NCBI GenBank assembly: GCA_913055625.1
Contig: CAJXJW010000011.1
Location: 1-62,132 of the forward strand
Source of the DNA: an uncultured Pseudomonadota bacterium
GTDB taxonomy: Bacteria; Pseudomonadota; Gammaproteobacteria; Steroidobacterales; Woeseiaceae
Length of the DNA: 62,132 bases
Direction: 5' to 3'
Below the pieces are notes generated by a model, which ran no database searches, was not told the origin of the DNA, and saw nothing but the letters and a program-made list of their open reading frames with translations. This document shows positions 1-8,207 of the stretch, in pieces. How positions within the stretch are numbered: position 1 is the first letter of the stretch; the number at the start of each line of letters is the position of its first letter. The translations under genes and the position numbers were made by a program.

Positions 1-45
1 CTCTTGTGCTCAGCAGAGTCCAAGCGAGACTTGGCTCCCTCAAAA

Positions 46-119
46 GCGGGTGTAGTTCAATGGTAGAACCTCAGCTTCCCAAGCTGATGACGTGGGTTCG
101 ATTCCCATCACCCGCTCCA
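46..119 (+). tRNA. tRNA-Gly (anticodon CCC)
   Basis: A complete cloverleaf can be folded. The acceptor stem GCGGGTG pairs with CACCCGC, the anticodon stem TCAGC/GCTGA holds loop TTCCCAA (anticodon CCC at 78-80), and the T arm carries GGTTCGATTCC. The CCA end is encoded at 117-119. The anticodon reads the glycine codon GGG. No integrase or att duplication is seen beside it. Confidence 0.95.
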
Positions 120-172
120 GAACCCGGGCTGCGGCGAGTCCACTGACGGGGCCCGCCGCAGCGACCGCCGTG

Positions 173-1156
173 TCAGTGCCAGCGGCATCGATGCCTGCGA
201 AATGGCCGGGTCACGACATCGTCGATCTTCAATACGTCTCCCGCCAGTGTGACGACGTATGCCGTATCGCCGACGATTTCCAGTGACGTCGGCAGGTTGA
301 GGCCGTCTTCGATGACGTCGAAGCCGCCGTGCCGGTTTGCCCGCACCAGGGATCCGGTGCCCGGCAGTGCCGGCGCTCCCGCACCCCCACCGCCGTACTC
401 TCCCTGGGCGAGACCGAACATTGCGAAGGGTCCGCCAAACTCGACGTCCACCAGCAACGGCGCGCCGGATGCGACCTCGACGACGACCGGCGACTTCGGC
501 CATAGAGCGACGACCTTGCCGTCCTCGGCCGGGTGCGGAACGGCGCCGGCCTGGGCCATGAAGATCGTGTTCCCCCGCGTTTCGAGTCCCGTGGGCACGA
601 TATTGTCGAATGCCGCGAGCTCCTTGATTTTCCCGCGCCGCGTGACGCGCAGCAGTCGATTGTGGTGACCGTCGGTGACGAGGAACCCGTCGCGGTAAGT
701 CTCCAGCGCAAACTGCAGGCCCTGTGGCAGATCGAACGGCGTGTCCGGCGGATTGGCCGCCGAGTACGCACCGATGTCGGCAAAGATCGAGAAGCTGTTC
801 GGGCCGTCGACACGGTAGATGCCATCGACATCATCGCCGAAGGGCGGCCCGACCAGCGTTACGAGCACATAGGCTGTCGAGCCGACGAATGCCACGTCGA
901 CCGCACCCCCGATGCCGATCAGCGAAGGCGGCAGTCCCTCGGCGAATGTCGTCACTTCACCGGTCTTGCGATCGATCCTGGCTATCCGGCCGATCGCCCC
1001 TTCGGTGACGAACAGGTCGCCGCCGGGTCCGATCGTACTGCCGGACGCTCCCTGCAGCCCGGTAACGATCGTCTCGGCCGACGCGGTGGCCTGTACGGAC
1101 AGCGCTGCGACGAGCACGAGTATCGCGGAACGGGCGGTTCTTATGGCGTTTCTCAT
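173..1156 (-). CDS. secreted ScyD/ScyE-like beta-propeller protein
   Basis: A 327-residue exported protein of unknown substrate. The N-terminus MRNAIRTARSAILVLVAALSV followed by a Sec-type AXA region (QATASA) is a signal peptide. The rest has repeated blade-like units (for example GPGGDLFVTEGAIGRIARID and GLETRGNTIFMAQAG) as in ScyD/ScyE and NHL/SMP-30 propellers. A longer upstream reading exists, but ATG 1156 is chosen because a strong GGAGGAGA Shine-Dalgarno lies just upstream and the signal peptide begins here. That Shine-Dalgarno lies inside a predicted hairpin (see 1162-1198). The family name comes from scytonemin-cluster proteins, but no scytonemin genes are nearby, so the name says fold rather than pathway. 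It is divergent from the regulator at 1339. Confidence 0.75.
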   Translation of the reverse strand: MRNAIRTARSAILVLVAALSVQATASAETIVTGLQGASGSTIGPGGDLFVTEGAIGRIARIDRKTGEVTTFAEGLPPSLIGIGGAVDVAFVGSTAYVLVTLVGPPFGDDVDGIYRVDGPNSFSIFADIGAYSAANPPDTPFDLPQGLQFALETYRDGFLVTDGHHNRLLRVTRRGKIKELAAFDNIVPTGLETRGNTIFMAQAGAVPHPAEDGKVVALWPKSPVVVEVASGAPLLVDVEFGGPFAMFGLAQGEYGGGGAGAPALPGTGSLVRANRHGGFDVIEDGLNLPTSLEIVGDTAYVVTLAGDVLKIDDVVTRPFRRHRCRWH

Positions 1157-1161
1157 TTTTT

Positions 1162-1198
1162 GTCTCCTCCGTTGTTGGTGCTGAACGGAGCAGGAGAC
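1162..1198 (-). promoter_or_regulatory. hairpin sequestering the ribosome-binding site of the ScyD-like gene
   Basis: On the minus strand, GTCTC (1198-1194), a 3-nt CTG bulge and CTCCGTT (1190-1184) can pair with AACGGAG (1173-1167) and GAGAC (1166-1162) around a 10-nt loop. The 12 paired bases contain the whole GGAGGAGA Shine-Dalgarno. Seen directly in the sequence; a role in translational control is inferred. Confidence 0.5.
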
Positions 1199-1338
1199 TA
1201 GGGAGGGCGGGCCGCCGTAATCACGAAAAAACCCCGAAAAACCACGAAAGTCGCCCGCGGCCATCCCGGGCCGTACGCGACATCTGCCGCCGATTCTTGT
1301 ATTTAGGTCCCTTGCGGGCAATCGAGCGGTGAGGGTGC

Positions 1339-3516
1339 ATGTCCGGTTCGGGGTCGGGACACCGCGTCTACCGGTTCGGCGAGTTCACGCTGGACGAGCA
1401 GAGCGCGGAACTGTCGGGCAGCGAGGGCCGGATACCGCTGCGGCCCCAGTCCTTCGACGTGCTCCGGTTGCTGCTCGACAACGACAACCGGCTGGTCAGC
1501 AAGGAGACGCTGTACGATCGGATCTGGGGAGACCGGGCGGTCACGGACGATTCGCTGGCGCAATGCCTGATCGATATCCGCCGCGCGCTCGGCGACTCGC
1601 AGCGCGAGGTGATCCGCACCTTGCCTCGCCGCGGATACATGTTCGTGGGCGACGTGATCGTCACCCGTCCCGACGTGGCGGTATCGCAACCTGACCGTTC
1701 CCCGGCATCGGCGGGCTGGCGTCGGCCCGCCGCCGTCGTCGGTGCCGTCCTGGTGCTGGCCGCGATCGCCTGGTTCCTCGGTCCCGGCCGGGCACCTCTG
1801 CCCACCGGGGAGCTGGACAATTCGGTTGCCGTGCTCCCGTTCGTGGACCTGAGCGTCCGCCAGGACCAGCAATATCTCGGCGACGGCTTGTCCGAGGACA
1901 TCATCAACTCGCTCGGCAAGTATCCCGAGCTGCGGGTCATTGCCCGGACCTCGTCCTTTTCGCTCGCGGGCCGCTCGGCGGACGTGCAGCAGATTCGTGC
2001 AGCGCTGAACGTCGCCTACGTGCTGGAGGGCAGCGTCCGGCGGTTCGGTGACCAGGTGTACGTCGTCGCCAACCTGGTCGATGCCTCGACCAGCACGCAG
2101 GTCTGGACCAGCGACTACCAGGCCAGCCAGCAGGCATTGATGACGATACACCGGTCCATTGCCCGCGGCGTCGCCGAACAGATCGTGCCCGGACTGCCGG
2201 CGCTTGCCGCGACGTCCCGCGATACCAGTTTCAATGCGTTCGACCTGATGTGGCTCGGCAGCCAGTACGAGGACGAGGTGAAGGGGCAGTCGGAGGTCGA
2301 CCGCGTTGCGCTCGACCGGGCGATCTACTACTACCGCGAAGCGACGCTCGCCGATCCGGAGTCCGCGCTCGCGCACGGCCGCCTGGCGGGGGCGCTGCTG
2401 TACGGTGGGGACGTTTCGGCCGCGAGCGACGTCATTGCCCGGGCGCTCGATCTCGATCCCGACCTGTCGGAAGTGCAGGTCACGCTGGGCGCCCTGTACC
2501 TCGCGATCAACGAGCCGGACAAGGCGGGCGAGGCGCTGCGTCGGGCAATAGATCTGAACCCCAGCAACGTCGATGCGCTCGGTGCGTACGCGAGCTGGTA
2601 CTGGATTCACACCCGCAATGATGCGACGGACTATTTCAGAGAAGCGATGGAACTCGACCCGGCCAACCTGACCCGGTACGCGGACCTCGGGTTCTACCTG
2701 GGCAGTAACTTCAGAACCGGCGAAACGCAACAGGTCCTGGACACGGTTCGGGAGCGGTTTGACGGACCGGAGGCCTGGCACGTTCTCGCCAGCCTGTCGG
2801 TCTTCACCGGTCGGATCGACGAAAGCATCGCCTGGACTACCCGTGCCCGCGATGCCGAGCCGGGAAATCCCCTGCACGTCGCGGCCCTGGCCGAGTTGCT
2901 GATCGACATCGGCGACTACGACGCGGCACTTGCGCTACAGCCGGAACCCGGCGTCGGCGCATTGCTCAAGATGGCGCAATACGACGAGGTCATCGAGGAG
3001 GCACAGCTGCTCATAATCGACGAACCCGATGACGTGCACCTGCGCTACCTCCTGGCCTTCGCCTACAACGCGGCCGGGCAGCCCGGCGAAGCGGTGCGTA
3101 TCTTCGGCGACCTCGATATGCTGGAACCCGAGCCACCGCGTCAACTCATCGACTTCAGTGCGCGGCTGATACTCGCACAAGCGCTGGATGCCACGGGCCA
3201 CCGGGCCGAGGCGATCGAGAATGCAAACTGGTGGTTCGACAATGTCGACCTGCAGGGAGACGACTGGTGGCGGAGCGTGTATGGCGCCTGTGCGTACGCG
3301 ATTCTTGGTGAAGACGAGCAGGCGCTGAATTGGCTGGAGCGGCTGCCGGCGAGCGTACGGTTGCCATGGCGCTACGTGGTGAGCGACTCCACCTGTTTCG
3401 CCCGCTTTGCCGACAACGCGAGGTACCGGCAGGTCCTCGAGAGCCTCGACGAGCGCATGGCGCAGGAGCGAGCCCGACTGCCGAAGGTCCTGCAGGAATT
3501 CGGCGTGCAACCGTAG
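1339..3516 (+). CDS. CadC/ToxR-like membrane transcriptional regulator with TPR domain
   Basis: 725 residues. Residues about 10-105 form an OmpR/ToxR-type winged helix (FGEFTLDEQSAELSG, LLLDNDNRLVSKETLYDRIWG and the C-terminal RTLPRRGYMF hairpin). A single membrane segment follows at about 129-150 (AAVVGAVLVLAAIAWFL). The periplasmic part begins with a TolB/FlgO-like domain (NSVAVLPFVDLSVRQ, YLGDGLSEDII, VAYVLEGSVR) and continues into tetratricopeptide repeats from about 320 to 620 (A-L-x-LDP type helices). This is the architecture of one-component regulators that sense outside the membrane and bind DNA inside. No kinase is linked. Target genes are unknown; the divergent ScyD-like gene is the nearest candidate. 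The ATG start has no strong Shine-Dalgarno. Confidence 0.85.
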   Translation: MSGSGSGHRVYRFGEFTLDEQSAELSGSEGRIPLRPQSFDVLRLLLDNDNRLVSKETLYDRIWGDRAVTDDSLAQCLIDIRRALGDSQREVIRTLPRRGYMFVGDVIVTRPDVAVSQPDRSPASAGWRRPAAVVGAVLVLAAIAWFLGPGRAPLPTGELDNSVAVLPFVDLSVRQDQQYLGDGLSEDIINSLGKYPELRVIARTSSFSLAGRSADVQQIRAALNVAYVLEGSVRRFGDQVYVVANLVDASTSTQVWTSDYQASQQALMTIHRSIARGVAEQIVPGLPALAATSRDTSFNAFDLMWLGSQYEDEVKGQSEVDRVALDRAIYYYREATLADPESALAHGRLAGALLYGGDVSAASDVIARALDLDPDLSEVQVTLGALYLAINEPDKAGEALRRAIDLNPSNVDALGAYASWYWIHTRNDATDYFREAMELDPANLTRYADLGFYLGSNFRTGETQQVLDTVRERFDGPEAWHVLASLSVFTGRIDESIAWTTRARDAEPGNPLHVAALAELLIDIGDYDAALALQPEPGVGALLKMAQYDEVIEEAQLLIIDEPDDVHLRYLLAFAYNAAGQPGEAVRIFGDLDMLEPEPPRQLIDFSARLILAQALDATGHRAEAIENANWWFDNVDLQGDDWWRSVYGACAYAILGEDEQALNWLERLPASVRLPWRYVVSDSTCFARFADNARYRQVLESLDERMAQERARLPKVLQEFGVQP

Positions 3517-3534
3517 CGCCGCGGTGCCTTCGCG

Positions 3535-3562
3535 TTGCGGGTGACTGACCATCTGCTATAGT
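3535..3562 (+). promoter_or_regulatory. sigma70-type promoter for the 3605 gene
   Basis: TTGCGG at 3535-3540, a 16-bp spacer and TATAGT at 3557-3562. The same TTGCGG/TATAGT combination recurs at 35922-35950 and a close variant (TTGCCG/TATAGT) precedes gshB, which supports it as the genome's promoter type. Predicted transcription start is near 3569, about 35 nt before the ATG. Confidence 0.55.
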
Positions 3563-3604
3563 TTGGGCGGTGGCACCGTCCGCGGATCCGGTGAAAAGTG
3601 GATC

Positions 3605-4075
3605 ATGAAACTTACGACGCTATTGCCCGCACTCCTGATCGCCACTTGCGCGTCTGACGCCGTGGCCTGCAGCGACGCGTTGTACCGGGTCGGCACCGGG
3701 ATTTCCTATCGCGAGTACGCGGCGCCACTGCCCGGCAACGTCCTTATCTACGGTGCGACCGAGAGTGCGCGCGACCTGGCCGCGGCACTGGCGCGTTCCG
3801 GCCACAAGGTGAGTGTCGCCGTGGATCCGCTGACACTGGACGCGGAGCTCGAGAAAGGCGACATCGACGTGGTCATCGCTTCGTACCACGACATTCAGGC
3901 CCTCGACGACGACCGATATACGGCGATCGCGTACCTGCCCGTCGTGCAGAGTCTCGACGAACAGGCGATTGCCGAGCAATCCTACGAATTCGTCCTGGTC
4001 GCCGATCGCGACGAGATCAAACATTATCTCAAGGCGATTCACCGGGTGCTCAGGAACAGATCCGTCCAGGGCTGA
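3605..4075 (+). CDS. small secreted protein with Rossmann/receiver-like fold, unknown function
   Basis: 156 residues. It begins with a signal peptide (MKLTTLLPALLIATCASDAVA), then a Cys-containing segment, then alternating strands and helices: GNVLIYGATESARDLAAALA, HKVSVAVDPLTLDAEL, DIDVVIASYHDIQAL, YEFVLVADRDEIKHYL. This pattern resembles a receiver or NAD-binding type fold, but I see no conserved acidic pocket or GxGxxG motif, so the function is not assigned. ATG 3605 is preferred over an upstream in-frame GTG because the signal peptide starts here and a promoter (TATAGT at 3557) lies just upstream. It is followed after 28 bp by the outer-membrane barrel gene, so the two are probably co-transcribed. 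Confidence 0.6.
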   Translation: MKLTTLLPALLIATCASDAVACSDALYRVGTGISYREYAAPLPGNVLIYGATESARDLAAALARSGHKVSVAVDPLTLDAELEKGDIDVVIASYHDIQALDDDRYTAIAYLPVVQSLDEQAIAEQSYEFVLVADRDEIKHYLKAIHRVLRNRSVQG

Positions 4076-4103
4076 TCGCGCGTTGTCACCGCCGCGGCAT
4101 CCA

Positions 4104-5060
4104 GTGAGTCCGGGCAGCCGCGCGGTCGCGGTGTGTTGCGGGACGCTGATGATGCTGGCTGTTGGCTGCGCACGCGCAGAGGGCGATGACGCCCGGCCCG
4201 CCAGCATCAGGGTCGAGTACCAGTACATTCGAACGGGCGAGTTCTACGATGACTCCGCGATCTTTGGTTCGGGCGGCGACATCGGCACCACTGACACGCA
4301 CGCGCTGGTGTTGTCCGGCGACTACCCGGTCAATGACCGATGGACGGTCTTCGCCAGCCTTCCGTACATCCGAAAGCGGCACCAGGGCACGAATCCGCAC
4401 AACTTTCTCGAGTTCTCAAACTTCGACCCACCGGACCGAAGGCTCGTCGATGACGGCAGCTATCATGGCGGCATCCAGGACCTCAGCGTAGGAATTCGTT
4501 ACCTGACGACACACGGACCGTTTCGGGTCATGCCGTTTCTCGCATATGGCGTACCGGCCGACGATTATCCCTTCTACGGCAAAGCATCGATTGGAGCGAA
4601 TCTGTGGAGCGTTCCCGTCGGCGTGCAGCTCGACTTTCAACCCTACTTTTCCGACTGGTTCTTCAGCGGCAGCCTCGCCTACGTCGTTCGCGAGAAACCG
4701 CTGGACATCAATGTCGACTACTGGTTGTCGTATGCATCCGCGGGCTACTACTTCCAGCCCAGGCTCTTCGGCAGTGTTTTTCTCCTGAACAAGTACACGC
4801 CGCACGGCGTCGAACTTCCGTACGACTTTACGGACGATCCCACGTACCAGGACCTTGCGGACTTCGATACCGAGCTATGGTGGCAGCACGACAGGGTGCT
4901 GGCTCACAGCTTTACGAACCTGGGTGTCGCCATCGGCTACCTTCTGAGCGATCGCTACGAGGTGTCGGGTCAGATCTGGTCGACCGTGCACGCGGACCAG
5001 GTCAACGAGGTCGACTATGCCGTTTCGCTGGCGCTGACGGTGTACTTCGACCGGAACTAG
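4104..5060 (+). CDS. outer-membrane beta-barrel protein (transporter-like), unknown function
   Basis: About 318 residues if begun at GTG 4104 (signal peptide VSPGSRAVAVCCGTLMMLAV, cleavage near ARA-EG). TTG 4083 would lengthen it by seven residues and cannot be excluded; neither has a clear Shine-Dalgarno. The mature protein is rich in amphipathic aromatic strands (IRVEYQYIRTGEFYDD, WTVFASLPYIRKR, LSVGIRYLTTHGPFRVMPFLAYG, SAGYYFQPRLFGSVFLL) and ends with the hydrophobic strand ALTVYFDRN, typical of outer-membrane barrels. Location and barrel nature are inferred from this pattern; the substrate is unknown. It is likely in one operon with the secreted protein upstream. Confidence 0.65.
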   Translation: MSPGSRAVAVCCGTLMMLAVGCARAEGDDARPASIRVEYQYIRTGEFYDDSAIFGSGGDIGTTDTHALVLSGDYPVNDRWTVFASLPYIRKRHQGTNPHNFLEFSNFDPPDRRLVDDGSYHGGIQDLSVGIRYLTTHGPFRVMPFLAYGVPADDYPFYGKASIGANLWSVPVGVQLDFQPYFSDWFFSGSLAYVVREKPLDINVDYWLSYASAGYYFQPRLFGSVFLLNKYTPHGVELPYDFTDDPTYQDLADFDTELWWQHDRVLAHSFTNLGVAIGYLLSDRYEVSGQIWSTVHADQVNEVDYAVSLALTVYFDRN

Positions 5061-5156
5061 ATGGCCCGTCGCGCCATTCGTTACTATCCGAAGCGCGAAT
5101 CACTTAGACTGCCTTCAATCGAGCCCGAATAAATATATCTACACGACGGAGTAGCC

Positions 5157-5696
5157 ATGAAGAACCTGATTACGATGATGTGTGCGTCGCTCTTGTTTCT
5201 CGGCACGTCAGCCACGGCAGGCTGGGACCCGGACGAAATCAAGGAGATGGACGAGAAGGCGCGGGAAGCAAAGGCCGAGATGCTGGAGAAAGACCCGGAC
5301 ATGCAGCGCTTCTTCGATGCGGCCATCGCGTACGTCATCATCCCGACAGTCGGCAAGGGCGGCATCGGCATCGGCGGCGCCCGCGGCAAAGGCCTGCTCT
5401 ACGAGAAAGGCGCCATCACCGCGGAAGTTACGCTCACTCAACTGACGATCGGCTTCCAGTGGGGTGGCCAGGCGTACAGCGAGTTCATCTTCTTCAAAGA
5501 CGATGTCGCGCTCGCCGATTTCAAGCGCGGAAACTACGAGCTCGGTGCGCAGGCGTCCGCCGTCGCCGTCAAGACCGGCGCATCCGCGGATGCCAGCTAC
5601 AGCGGCGGCGTCGCGATATTCACGCAGGCGAAAGGCGGGCTGATGTACGAGGCGTCGGTGGGCGGTCAGAAGTTCAAGGTGAAATCGGCGGAGTGA
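5157..5696 (+). CDS. SYLF (YSC84) domain lipid-binding protein
   Basis: 179 residues with signal peptide MKNLITMMCASLLFLGTSATA. The mature part follows the bacterial SYLF/YSC84 pattern: a helical start (DEIKEMDEKAREAKAEMLEKD), then FFDAAIAYVIIPTVGKGGIGIGGARGKGLLYE, QLTIGFQWGGQAYSEFIFF and a closing FTQAKGGLMYEASVGGQKF. SYLF domains bind phospholipids or phosphoinositides in eukaryotes; in bacteria these are periplasmic or envelope proteins of unclear role. The Shine-Dalgarno CGGAG lies 8 nt before ATG 5157. It converges with the cyclase gene ending at 5716. Confidence 0.85.
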   Translation: MKNLITMMCASLLFLGTSATAGWDPDEIKEMDEKAREAKAEMLEKDPDMQRFFDAAIAYVIIPTVGKGGIGIGGARGKGLLYEKGAITAEVTLTQLTIGFQWGGQAYSEFIFFKDDVALADFKRGNYELGAQASAVAVKTGASADASYSGGVAIFTQAKGGLMYEASVGGQKFKVKSAE

Positions 5697-5715
5697 TCGC
5701 CGTGACAGGCGACGC

Positions 5716-6693
5716 CTAACTCGCGTCCCGGCACGGACCCGACGACTGCCGGACCGCCTTGTTCGCGTACATCTGTTCGTCCGCGTCGATCAGCAGGTCG
5801 GCCACGTCGGCGTGACGCCCCGGATCGTACTGGACGCAGCCCACGCTCCACGCGAGCCTCTGCCGGATCGAGCAGTTGGTGGCCTCTGCCAGGGTCTCGA
5901 GTCTCTCGAGCGCCTTGCGGGCGCCGCCCGGCGCTCCGGCGAGCAGCACGACAAACTCGTCGCCACCGAGGCGGGCAACCACGTCGGCGTGGCGGAAGCA
6001 CTTGATCAGCAGCGTCGCGAAATGTTGCAGGATCTCGTCGCCCGCCGCATGCCCGTGATCGTCATTGATCGCCTTGAAGCCGTCCAGGTCGAAGTACAAG
6101 AGCTCGGCCTGGGCGTTCGTGCGCTCGCACAGTGAAAGGAGGTGGCTCGCGACCAGCTTGAAACCGCGCCGGTTGGCAACCTGGGTGAGATCGTCGACCG
6201 TCACCTTCGACGCGACGCGCAGTTCGTCCTCGACCATGGCCGCCAGGTCGCGCAACGTCGCCTCGTCCTCTTTCGAGAGCGTACGCGGACGGCGATCGAT
6301 GATGCACAGCGTGCCGATGCGATGCCGGTCCGGGCCGTGCAGCGGGCAGCCGGCATAAAACCGGATCTGCGGATCGCCGGTGACGAGTGGATTGTCGGCA
6401 AAGCGCACGTCTTTCGCTGCGTCTTCGACCACAAAAACACTTTCATCCAGGATGCTGTGGCCGCAGAACGAAATTTCCCGCGAGGTTTCACAGGCATCCA
6501 GCCCCTGCCGTGACTTGAACCATTGCCGGTGGGCGTCGACCAGGCTGACCAGGCAGATGTCCACGCCAAAGACGCGTTTCGCCATGCGAGTGATGCGGTC
6601 GAATCGCTCCTCGGAAGGGGTGTCCAGGATGCGCAGCGAGTGCAGGCTGAACAGGCGCGCGGTCTCGTCCAGGGGCGTCGGCGGTTTAAGCAA
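5716..6693 (-). CDS. GAF-GGDEF diguanylate cyclase
   Basis: 325 residues, no membrane segment, so a cytoplasmic enzyme making cyclic di-GMP from two GTP. A GAF sensor covers about residues 28-155 (DICLVSLVDAHRQWFKSR, ISFCGHSILDESVFVVEDA). It is followed by a GGDEF domain whose active-site motif GGDEF is at 243-247 and whose inhibitory I-site RHAD is at 234-237, five residues upstream, so product inhibition is expected. The FDLDGFKAIND metal/GTP site is also intact. The GAF ligand is unknown. It stands alone, divergent from the Fur-box operon. Confidence 0.9.
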   Translation of the reverse strand: MLKPPTPLDETARLFSLHSLRILDTPSEERFDRITRMAKRVFGVDICLVSLVDAHRQWFKSRQGLDACETSREISFCGHSILDESVFVVEDAAKDVRFADNPLVTGDPQIRFYAGCPLHGPDRHRIGTLCIIDRRPRTLSKEDEATLRDLAAMVEDELRVASKVTVDDLTQVANRRGFKLVASHLLSLCERTNAQAELLYFDLDGFKAINDDHGHAAGDEILQHFATLLIKCFRHADVVARLGGDEFVVLLAGAPGGARKALERLETLAEATNCSIRQRLAWSVGCVQYDPGRHADVADLLIDADEQMYANKAVRQSSGPCRDAS

Positions 6694-7050
6694 GGGCGAT
6701 CTCCAGCGTGTTCAGGGGGAAAAGAGGGTATCGGCCGGTACCGGGCCTGCTTGAGGCGCGCGCAGCGCCCGGCGCAGGTCGGAACACCCCGTCCCGGGAT
6801 CGGCCCGATCGATACCATCGATCCGGCGTCCAACCGGACGCGACGCGTCCTGCCGATTAGAACGAGTCTATCTTACACATCTCCGGGGAACCGTGGGTCT
6901 TCGACGACGCCGGGTCGGGCACGTCGGCCGCAGGATCGCCACGAAGAGCGCGGAGCGCGGCAGATACGCGCGCGGACTTCATACCGCCGCGTGTACGGCC
7001 GAACGACCCACTTGATCTATTAATGCGAATCATTATCATTCGTAACCAAC
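6694..7050. other. 357-bp intergenic region between divergent cyclase and Fur-box operon
   Basis: No convincing gene is present. The right end holds the Fur-box promoter (7012-7042). At 6857-6871 lies TTAGA-ACGAG-TCTAT, an imperfect inverted repeat resembling the perfect palindrome before katG (9126-9142). The left 150 bp, GC-rich with many short inverted repeats, carry no promoter I can name for the cyclase. Confidence 0.5.
7012..7042 (+). promoter_or_regulatory. promoter with overlapping Fur box
   Basis: TTGATC at 7012-7017, a 16-bp spacer and TATCAT at 7034-7039. The palindrome CGAAT-CATTATC-ATTCG (7026-7042) covers the -10 box. Its reverse strand contains GATAATGAT, the core of the classical Fur consensus. 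Predicted transcription start is about 7046, only about 4 nt before the GTG at 7051, so the transcript would be nearly leaderless. Repression by Fe-loaded Fur is inferred from the site. Confidence 0.75.
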
Positions 7051-7662
7051 GTGAACCTACTTTTTTGGAAACGCCAGGCCCGTACCTGGCATTGGATGTC
7101 GGGTGCGGTCTGTCTGGTCGGCGTTCTGCTGTTTTCGGCGACCGGCATCACGCTCAACCACGCACACCAGATACCGGCTATCCCGGTGACGGAGTCGCGC
7201 ACGGCTGTCCTCCCGCCGGACCAGCTCGAACGGCTGACCGGCCTGGCGACCGGTGAGTCCGCGCCGGCGGAACTGCCCGGCGAGACCGTCGACTGGCTAG
7301 ACCGGCACCTCGGCGTGCGTGCCGGCGGTATCGACGCGGAATGGACCGACGTAGACGCGTACGTTGCGTTGCCGCGTCCCGGCGGCGACGCCTGGTTGAG
7401 CATCGATTTCGAGTCCGGGGAAGCCGTCTACGAGAAGACGACCCGTGGCGTGGTCGCCTACCTCAACGATTTGCACAAGGGACGCAACACCGGCAGCGCC
7501 TGGGCCTGGTTCATCGACGTGTTCGCGGCTGCCTGTGTGCTGTTCTGCCTGACCGGGCTGTGGTTGTTGCAGATGCAGGCGCGCCGACACCGTTCGACGT
7601 GGCCGCTGACCGCGGCCGGCCTCGCGCTACCGATCGTTCTCGTCGTCCTATTCGTGCACTGA
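7051..7662 (+). CDS. PepSY-associated membrane protein, Fur-box operon gene 1
   Basis: 203 residues starting at GTG 7051. There are membrane segments near residues 14-36 (WMSGAVCLVGVLLFSATGITL), 150-172 (AWFIDVFAAACVLFCLTGLWLL) and 185-202 (LTAAGLALPIVLVVLF). The periplasmic part between the first two has the PepSY-like stretch WLSIDFESGEAVYEKTTRGVVAYLNDLHKG. This is the short PepSY_TM type often linked to iron or siderophore uptake; it may take part in reduction or handling of iron at the inner membrane, but that is not proven. No Shine-Dalgarno is present, in keeping with the leaderless promoter. The DUF2271 gene follows after 11 bp. Confidence 0.8.
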   Translation: MNLLFWKRQARTWHWMSGAVCLVGVLLFSATGITLNHAHQIPAIPVTESRTAVLPPDQLERLTGLATGESAPAELPGETVDWLDRHLGVRAGGIDAEWTDVDAYVALPRPGGDAWLSIDFESGEAVYEKTTRGVVAYLNDLHKGRNTGSAWAWFIDVFAAACVLFCLTGLWLLQMQARRHRSTWPLTAAGLALPIVLVVLFVH

Positions 7663-7673
7663 CAGGAGTCTCC

Positions 7674-8189
7674 GTGATTCGAAGCATGCTGGCCGTACTG
7701 GCCACCGGAATTGCAGGCCAGGTAGCCGCCGCGGACCTGCATATCGACGTCGAGGTGCCACGCATCAATGTCGCTGAATACCATAAGCCGTACATCGCGA
7801 TCTGGATCGCAAGGCAGGACCAGACCGTCGCTGCCGATCTCGGCGTCTGGTACCAACTGGACGACGGCCCGGAAGGCGAAGGCACGACCTGGTTGAAGGA
7901 CCTTCGGCAATGGTGGCGCCGCAGCGGGCGAAACCTGGACCTGCCCGTCGATGGCGTGACCGGTGCGACGCGGGGCCCCGGCCGCCATGAATTGCGATTC
8001 CCGGTGGACGCGCCGCCGCTCGCGCAGCTCGAGAACGGTGACTACCTGTTGATTGTCGAGGCCGTGCGCGAAGTCGGCGGACGCGAAATGCTGAAGATCC
8101 CGTTTCGCTGGGGCGACGAGGCGTTCTCGGCGCAGGCGGCGGGCGAGCACGAACTCGGCAACGTCCTCGTCAAGATCACTCCCCACTAG
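7674..8189 (+). CDS. DUF2271 periplasmic protein, Fur-box operon gene 2
   Basis: 171 residues from GTG 7674, with AGGAG placed 5 nt upstream. A signal peptide (MIRSMLAVLATGIAGQVAAA) is followed by a domain of DUF2271 type: DLHIDVEVPRINVAEYHKPYIAIWI, VWYQLDD, WLKDLRQWWRRSG, DGVTGATRGPG. Such proteins are commonly found beside PepSY and DUF4198 genes. The function is unknown; a role in periplasmic metal or flavin handling is only suggested by context. It lies 11 bp after the PepSY gene and 18 bp before the DUF4198 gene, so all three form one transcript under the Fur box. Confidence 0.8.
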   Translation: MIRSMLAVLATGIAGQVAAADLHIDVEVPRINVAEYHKPYIAIWIARQDQTVAADLGVWYQLDDGPEGEGTTWLKDLRQWWRRSGRNLDLPVDGVTGATRGPGRHELRFPVDAPPLAQLENGDYLLIVEAVREVGGREMLKIPFRWGDEAFSAQAAGEHELGNVLVKITPH

Positions 8190-8207
8190 CTTCCGGCAGG
8201 TGCAAAC

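Noticed and set aside
46..119. tRNA-Gly as an integration site of a mobile element
   Set aside because: No integrase, no direct repeat of the tRNA 3' end, and the genes to its right look like ordinary chromosome. GACTTGGCT near position 29 also occurs in the right-end repeats, but this short match is likely chance.
1303..2877. 524-codon frame antisense to the CadC-like gene
   Set aside because: No domain, unusual composition (RVERIR-type), and the plus-strand gene has clear winged-helix and TPR domains.
4149..4160. ATG start at 4149 for the outer-membrane barrel gene
   Set aside because: It would leave a signal peptide of only about 10 residues before the cleavage region; GTG 4104 gives a proper one.
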